Source: an uncultured Bacteroidota bacterium | GTDB lineage: Bacteria > Bacteroidota > Bacteroidia > Bacteroidales > F082 | Length of the DNA stretch: 64,000 nt | Direction: 5' to 3' | NCBI GenBank assembly: GCA_903891085.1 | Contig: CAITDJ010000124.1 | Location: forward strand, 62,001-126,000 | Part shown: positions 59,601 to 64,000 of the stretch, piece by piece | How positions within the stretch are numbered: position 1 is the stretch's first letter | Layout: each line of letters opens with the position of its first letter | Notes under the pieces: model-generated | Told to the model about the DNA's origin: nothing | Databases searched by the model: none | The model's input: the letters and a program-made list of their open reading frames with translations, nothing else | Position numbers and translations under genes: made by a program

Positions 59601-61061
59601 TTATGAAGCTTTTAACTGATACTTCTTTTCAATAAAAAAGGCAGATCCGATAAATAAAAGGAATAAAGCAGAATTTACTGTATAACGCAACCACAGGTTT
59701 GCAGCCGTTAATTCATAAGCAATGAAGTAAATCAGGAGTGAAACTACCACATAACCACCAATACGCCCAACCTGATATGGAATGGGATATACCTTATTGC
59801 CCCAACTATATGAAACAATCATCATAAATGAATAACAGGCCAAATGTGCCCAGGCAGCTCCCAGATAACCAATAAATGGTATCAGTATGATGTTTAATAT
59901 GATTGTTATTACAGCTCCGCCAATTGAAACATAGGCAGCATCACCCGTGCGGTCGGTGAGTTTGTACCAAATTGAAAGATTGAAAAAGATGCCATAAAAC
60001 AAATTGGCCATTAGCACTATGGGAACGATTGTGAGTCCTTCACGATAACTTTTACCAATGAGTAGTTTAAATACATCGAGATACAAGGTCACCATCAGGA
60101 AAATCATCAATCCGAAAATGACAAAATAATTCATCACCCTGGCAAATAAAATTTTGGAATCGGCTTTATCCGCCTGCGCGAAAAAGAATGGCTCTGCGGC
60201 ATATCTGAACATCTGAATGAAGAGTGTCATAAGCACACCAAGCTTATAATTTGCACCATAAACTCCCAACTGCATCATGGCGGTGGATGAATCAGGAAGC
60301 AGATACTTCAGTAATATCTTGTCAATCACTTCGTTCACCATGCCAGCAATACCAACAATTAAAACAGGCAATGCGTATAGAATGATTGGTTTTAAAAAAG
60401 CAAGATCAAGTTCCCATCTGTATTTTTTCATTCGCGGCAGTAGCATGATCAAACTTAATGTACTAGAAACTAAGTTGATAATAAATACCCAAACCAACAA
60501 TGTTGATCCGGGCCCAAAAATATCAATAGCCAGTTGCAATGAATAGGCTGGAAATACTGTGAGAAACAACAGGTTGAGCGAAACATTTGCCACAACATTC
60601 ACCAGTTTTATGATGGCAAATTTGCGGGCCATATTTTGTTTCCGAAGCAAGGCAAACGGAACAGCAGTTGCGGCATCAAGGGCAACAATCAAACCGATGA
60701 AAAGTACATATTCGCTGTTACCACTGTATTGAATCAAACCGGCTAATGCGCCGAAACTGGCCGAAATCAACAGGATAAAAATACCGGTTGTGACAATAAT
60801 CAAAGAGAAAATATTATTGAATACCTTATTTACCTCATGTTTTTGTGCGAAGCGAAAAAAAGCAGTCTCCATGCCATAGGTTAGTAAAACCAGCAGGAAG
60901 GCAACGTAAGCAAACAATTCGGTAATCTGGCCATAAACACCTTGCTCGAAAACCCTTGTGTAGTAAGGAACAAGTAAATAATTCAATAGCCGGGGAACGA
61001 TGGTTCCCATACCATAGACCATGGTTTGACCTGCCAGACTCTTTAAGGGATTCGATGCCAT
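59601..61061 (-). CDS. Polysaccharide flippase (Wzx/MVF-type)
   Basis: 486 residues from the ATG at 61061. It has 12-14 hydrophobic helices and the family start NPLKSLAGQTMVYGMGTIVP, RLLNYLLVPYYTRVF. It probably flips undecaprenyl-linked glycan units across the inner membrane. It is the first gene of a same-strand series with dut, the nucleotidyltransferase and envelope lipoproteins. A -7 box (61070-61077) sits 8 bases before the ATG, which supports this start over the upstream frame extension to 61127. Confidence 0.9.
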   Translation of the reverse strand: MASNPLKSLAGQTMVYGMGTIVPRLLNYLLVPYYTRVFEQGVYGQITELFAYVAFLLVLLTYGMETAFFRFAQKHEVNKVFNNIFSLIIVTTGIFILLISASFGALAGLIQYSGNSEYVLFIGLIVALDAATAVPFALLRKQNMARKFAIIKLVNVVANVSLNLLFLTVFPAYSLQLAIDIFGPGSTLLVWVFIINLVSSTLSLIMLLPRMKKYRWELDLAFLKPIILYALPVLIVGIAGMVNEVIDKILLKYLLPDSSTAMMQLGVYGANYKLGVLMTLFIQMFRYAAEPFFFAQADKADSKILFARVMNYFVIFGLMIFLMVTLYLDVFKLLIGKSYREGLTIVPIVLMANLFYGIFFNLSIWYKLTDRTGDAAYVSIGGAVITIILNIILIPFIGYLGAAWAHLACYSFMMIVSYSWGNKVYPIPYQVGRIGGYVVVSLLIYFIAYELTAANLWLRYTVNSALFLLFIGSAFFIEKKYQLKAS

Positions 61062-61069
61062 AAACGCTT

Positions 61070-61077
61070 CAAAGATA
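61070..61077 (-). promoter_or_regulatory. TAnnTTTG -7 box of the envelope operon
   Basis: TATCTTTG on the minus strand lies 8 bases upstream of the flippase ATG at 61061, so the leader would be only a few bases. Confidence 0.5.
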
Positions 61078-61234
61078 CGATAATAGAATAATCTGAAACC
61101 GCATTGGCTTTTTGGTTGATAAGTCAAACAATCAATTGGGCTTAAAAATTGGGTTCTTTCATGAAATATTGCTCAAAATGAATGTATTCTCTGAATATTT
61201 TCATAAAAAACAGTCAGGTTTTTTACAAAATAAA

Positions 61235-61242
61235 TACATTTG
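61235..61242 (+). promoter_or_regulatory. TAnnTTTG -7 box of the AI-2E-type permease gene
   Basis: TACATTTG predicts a leader of about 54 nt before the ATG at 61301. Confidence 0.4.
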
Positions 61243-61300
61243 GAAAAGTAATGGAAAACATTCACTTTTGTCCCCTAAAAAACATTAAAATTATTTATCA

Positions 61301-62425
61301 ATGCAAGAAACACAGAAAACGGTTACTTACAGTAAAACCATGACGGCTGCTGCAGTGGTTGTGCTCGCAACAGGAATTATATTGTTGCTGATATATGCAA
61401 AATCACTCCTTATGCCACTGATTACAGGTGCGTTTCTGGCTATGCTAATGGTACCGGCAGTTACCAGGATGGAGTTGTACAATATACCACGTGTACTGGC
61501 AATATTTATTGCACTCCTTCTTTCAACGGTTGCATTTATGGGTATTGGTTGGTTTTTTGGCCAGCAAATCAGTAATTTTTCTCAGGATTTATCAGGCGTT
61601 GAAATTCAGTTTGACACTTTCATTAATAATATTTCCGTTTTTCTGGAAGAAAATCTTGGGATGAAAGATGCCTTGAATTTCAAGTCAATCAATGATAAAA
61701 TTTTCCTGTTTTTAAAAGAAAATGCTACAAATATTTCATCTGCTGCTTTCAGTACACTAGGCAGTCTTGGACTGCTTATTTTGATTCCGGTATATATTTT
61801 TATGTTTTTGTTGTATCGTGATCATTTTACAGTTTTTGCTGTTCGGTTATTCAACAATCATCCTCAGGCACGTGTTATTGAGGTTGTTACAGACCTAAGG
61901 AGTGTTATCCAGAAGTATATCCTGGGTATGCTAAAAGTGATGGTTATTTTAGCCATTTTAAATATCATTGCACTTTCAGCATTAGGCATCAGGCATGCAC
62001 TTTTCTTTGGGATTTTTGCTGCGATGATGAATGTAGTGCCTTATGTAGGCCCAATGATTGGTTCTGTTTTACCCATTCTATTTGCTTTACTTACAAAGGA
62101 TAGTTTGTTCTATCCATTGGCAGTTTTTGTTTGTTTCACAATTATTCAGTCAATCGAAGGAAATTATCTGACGCCAAAAATCGTTGGTTCAAATGTGAAT
62201 ATCAATCCGATTATTTCTCTGGTCGCTTTATTAATCGGCAGTTTATTGTGGGGAGTAGTGGGAATGATATTATTTATTCCATTGGCAGCAATTATCAAGA
62301 AATTACTTGAACTTTCTCCTTCAACCGAGGTTTATGGTTTTTTAATGGGAGAAGAGGTACCATCACTGGCAAAACCCAAAAAGAAACTGAAACTTCCACG
62401 GTTTATTAGAAAAGATAAAATCTGA
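61301..62425 (+). CDS. AI-2E family (PerM/TqsA-like) membrane transporter
   Basis: 374 residues. Two helices at the start (VVVLATGIILLLIYAKSLLM and LAIFIALLLSTVAFMGIGWF) precede a helical extramembrane segment. The conserved C-terminal core follows: LGIRHALFFGIFAAMMNVVPYVGPMIGSVLPI, IIQSIEGNYLTPKIVG and LLIGSLLWGVVGMILFIPLAAI, which are family hallmarks. Substrates differ between members (AI-2, Na+/H+ and others), so the cargo is not predicted. It converges with the kinase gene, 17 bases apart. Confidence 0.9.
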   Translation: MQETQKTVTYSKTMTAAAVVVLATGIILLLIYAKSLLMPLITGAFLAMLMVPAVTRMELYNIPRVLAIFIALLLSTVAFMGIGWFFGQQISNFSQDLSGVEIQFDTFINNISVFLEENLGMKDALNFKSINDKIFLFLKENATNISSAAFSTLGSLGLLILIPVYIFMFLLYRDHFTVFAVRLFNNHPQARVIEVVTDLRSVIQKYILGMLKVMVILAILNIIALSALGIRHALFFGIFAAMMNVVPYVGPMIGSVLPILFALLTKDSLFYPLAVFVCFTIIQSIEGNYLTPKIVGSNVNINPIISLVALLIGSLLWGVVGMILFIPLAAIIKKLLELSPSTEVYGFLMGEEVPSLAKPKKKLKLPRFIRKDKI

Positions 62426-62442
62426 TATTCAATCGTTTGACA

Positions 62443-64000
62443 TTATTTTACAAGTGGTAAAAGAATCGTAAATGTGGTTCCTTTACCTCTTTCGGATTCG
62501 AAAGAAATAGTACCTTTTGCTGCACTGATGATATTGTGTACTATCGATAAACCTATACCCATCCCACTTGATTTTGTCGTGAAATTTGGCGTAAAAATCC
62601 TATTCTTTTCATCTTCTGTCATACCGACACCATTGTCGTGAACCGAAATATGGTAGTAGTTTTTAAACAAATCCAATGTAACCTCCACAAATCCGTCCGG
62701 TATATTTCCAACGGCTTGGATCGAATTTTTAATCAGATTATTAAAGGCACGATTGAGGTTTTTTGTGTCGGCATAAACATGGGTTTCACCTGAAGTTTTA
62801 TTGATAAGTCTGATATTAATGTGAGCTTCACTTTCGAACAGAGTAACAACATTTTGGAGCACAACATAGAGGTCGATTCGCTCAGGTTTGTTAACAGGCA
62901 TTTTGGCGAAATCGGAAAATGCGGAGGCAATTTCCGATAATGTATCAATCTGTTCGATTAAAGTGCGTGTAGTGCGATTCAATTTGTCATCAATATCCGG
63001 ATCCTTTTCGTCCCAGGACCGTTTAAGATACTGCACACTTAAGCGCATGGGTGTTAAAGGGTTTTTAATTTCATGGGCCACCTGTTGTGCCATCTCACGC
63101 CAGGCGGTTTCACGCTCCGAACGAGCCAATAAACCGGCACTCAGCGCTAATTCATCAATAAGCTGGTTGTATTGACTGACCAACTGCCCCAATTCATCTT
63201 TACTATTCCATTGAATTTTTTCGTTCACTTTGTCAATTCTTACGGTTTTCATCCTGTCTTGAATCATTATCAATGGTTTTGTCAAACGACGTGATAAAAT
63301 CAGTGCAAAAACTACCGAAATAGCCGTCAGTGCGAGAATAATATTCAAATAAGCAAGTACAAATCCCGATATTTCATCACGTAATTCGGTTTCACGTGCG
63401 AAGTATGGAAGGTTTACGTAAGCGGAAGGATTACCATCCGCATCACGAAATGGTATGTAGGACGAATAATAGGTTCCCTTCCCAATATTTTCCTGCTGAA
63501 GATAAAATAATGAACGCTTGAAATGCATCATTCGGTATGCTTCCTGATTCATATTGTGTGAAACCAAACCATTGGCAAATATTTCGGGCCTCGAAGAACC
63601 GAGTAAATGTCCGTCCAACGCATACAAATTGATGTCGGAGAAGAATATTAAGGAAAATTTTAATAATAATTGATGCAAATACTCCTGAATCTCTTCATTA
63701 TCAATACTTACGTTTTTTAGTTTTTGTTGCAATTCAATCAAAATTGATTGGGTTCGTTCATTGAGAAAACTAACATTTTTCTGTAAATAAACACCCCGGA
63801 TGTAGGCAATTGATGTTGCTCCAATTATTGAAAACGAAAAGGTAAGTGCGGCAAAAATGAATATCTGCAATTTCAATCTGAAGTTGATGGCCCTGCGCAA
63901 TTCTCCTGATTTCATGAAGAAAAAAACATAAATCACCACAGAAAAAATCAATAATAAAAGGAAAAACAAGGAAAACAAGGCGATTCGTTCTGAAAGAGAC
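62443..64000 (-). CDS. NtrY-like sensor histidine kinase, C-terminal part (cut by window edge)
   Basis: The frame is open to the right edge (SLSERIALFSLFF is encoded by the last bases), so the 5' end is missing; homologs of this type are often over 1000 residues. The visible part has two membrane segments around a periplasmic loop of about 155 residues, HAMP (SRRLTKPLIMIQDRMKTVRI), HisKA with His in MAQQVAHEIKNPLTPMRLSV, and an ATPase domain (LNRAFNNLIKNSIQAV, HDNGVGMTEDEKNRIF, GMGIGLSIVHNIISA). The HEIKNPLTP box is typical of NtrY-like kinases that pair with sigma-54-type response regulators. No partner is in the window. Confidence 0.9.
   Translation of the reverse strand, partial: SLSERIALFSLFFLLLLIFSVVIYVFFFMKSGELRRAINFRLKLQIFIFAALTFSFSIIGATSIAYIRGVYLQKNVSFLNERTQSILIELQQKLKNVSIDNEEIQEYLHQLLLKFSLIFFSDINLYALDGHLLGSSRPEIFANGLVSHNMNQEAYRMMHFKRSLFYLQQENIGKGTYYSSYIPFRDADGNPSAYVNLPYFARETELRDEISGFVLAYLNIILALTAISVVFALILSRRLTKPLIMIQDRMKTVRIDKVNEKIQWNSKDELGQLVSQYNQLIDELALSAGLLARSERETAWREMAQQVAHEIKNPLTPMRLSVQYLKRSWDEKDPDIDDKLNRTTRTLIEQIDTLSEIASAFSDFAKMPVNKPERIDLYVVLQNVVTLFESEAHINIRLINKTSGETHVYADTKNLNRAFNNLIKNSIQAVGNIPDGFVEVTLDLFKNYYHISVHDNGVGMTEDEKNRIFTPNFTTKSSGMGIGLSIVHNIISAAKGTISFESERGKGTTFTILLPLVK

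Noticed and set aside
1-64000. tRNA, rRNA, CRISPR, prophage or complete insertion sequences
   Set aside because: No cloverleaf, rRNA core sequence, regular short-repeat array, phage structural gene or transposase was recognised on either strand.

Overview
The window reads as a chromosomal segment of a member of the Bacteroidota. The evidence is the start of a SusC/RagA TonB-linked receptor, a Y_Y_Y-type regulator, four proteins with C-terminal type IX secretion (T9SS) sorting domains, a GldH-like gliding lipoprotein, two S46 dipeptidyl peptidases, DUF4292/DUF2490/LPP20-type lipoproteins, and many TAnnTTTG promoter boxes of the Bacteroidota primary sigma factor. Menaquinone genes and free-living biosynthesis genes suggest an environmental, probably anaerobic or facultative species. 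I cannot fix the genus. No rRNA, tRNA, CRISPR array, prophage or intact insertion sequence is visible.

Layout. 0-7.5 kb: SusC-like receptor (cut by the left edge) preceded by a propeller/Y_Y_Y/LuxR regulator and a 5TMR-PAS5 hybrid histidine kinase. 7.6-14 kb: RNase HI, a beta-lactamase-fold serine hydrolase, a DUF302 protein, an SMP-30-like protein and a pair of lipoproteins. 14.4-18.8 kb: DEAD-box helicase, GldH, a low-complexity secreted protein and a T9SS cargo protein. 18.8-23.5 kb: hairpin repeats, then a four-gene operon (TiaS-like IDDTD kinase-domain protein, small membrane protein, lipoprotein, TonB receptor). This operon is the best candidate for an undescribed system. 23.6-30.7 kb: a MITE-like element, pirin, a large BNR/discoidin T9SS protein, a META-domain lipoprotein and a CLC-CBS channel. 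30.9-32.6 kb: an accessory patch with a toxin-antitoxin pair, a chimeric thioredoxin gene and REP-like repeats. 32.6-37.7 kb: exonuclease III, a VTC/DUF4956/DUF2490 operon and a secreted nuclease. 37.8-45.2 kb: pabB-pabC, two S46 peptidases flanking radA. 45.3-49.1 kb: an eight-PKD-domain T9SS protein. 49.3-53.9 kb: a tag gene interrupted by one in-frame stop, then menB-menA-menC-menE. 53.9-61.1 kb: an envelope operon (flippase, dut, nucleotidyltransferase, TPR lipoprotein, DUF4292 lipoprotein, EnvC-like). 61.3-64 kb: an AI-2E-type permease and an NtrY-like kinase that runs off the right edge.

How the parts work together. Much of the window serves the cell envelope: outer-membrane uptake (SusC, TonB receptor), T9SS-exported proteins, peptide degradation (DPP11-like and DPP7-like enzymes with complementary predicted specificity), peptidoglycan remodelling and lipid-linked glycan export. 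Core metabolism is represented by menaquinone and folate (p-aminobenzoate) steps, and DNA repair by exonuclease III, RadA, Tag and dUTPase. Several genes have a TAnnTTTG box so close to the start codon that a leaderless or nearly leaderless mRNA is expected.
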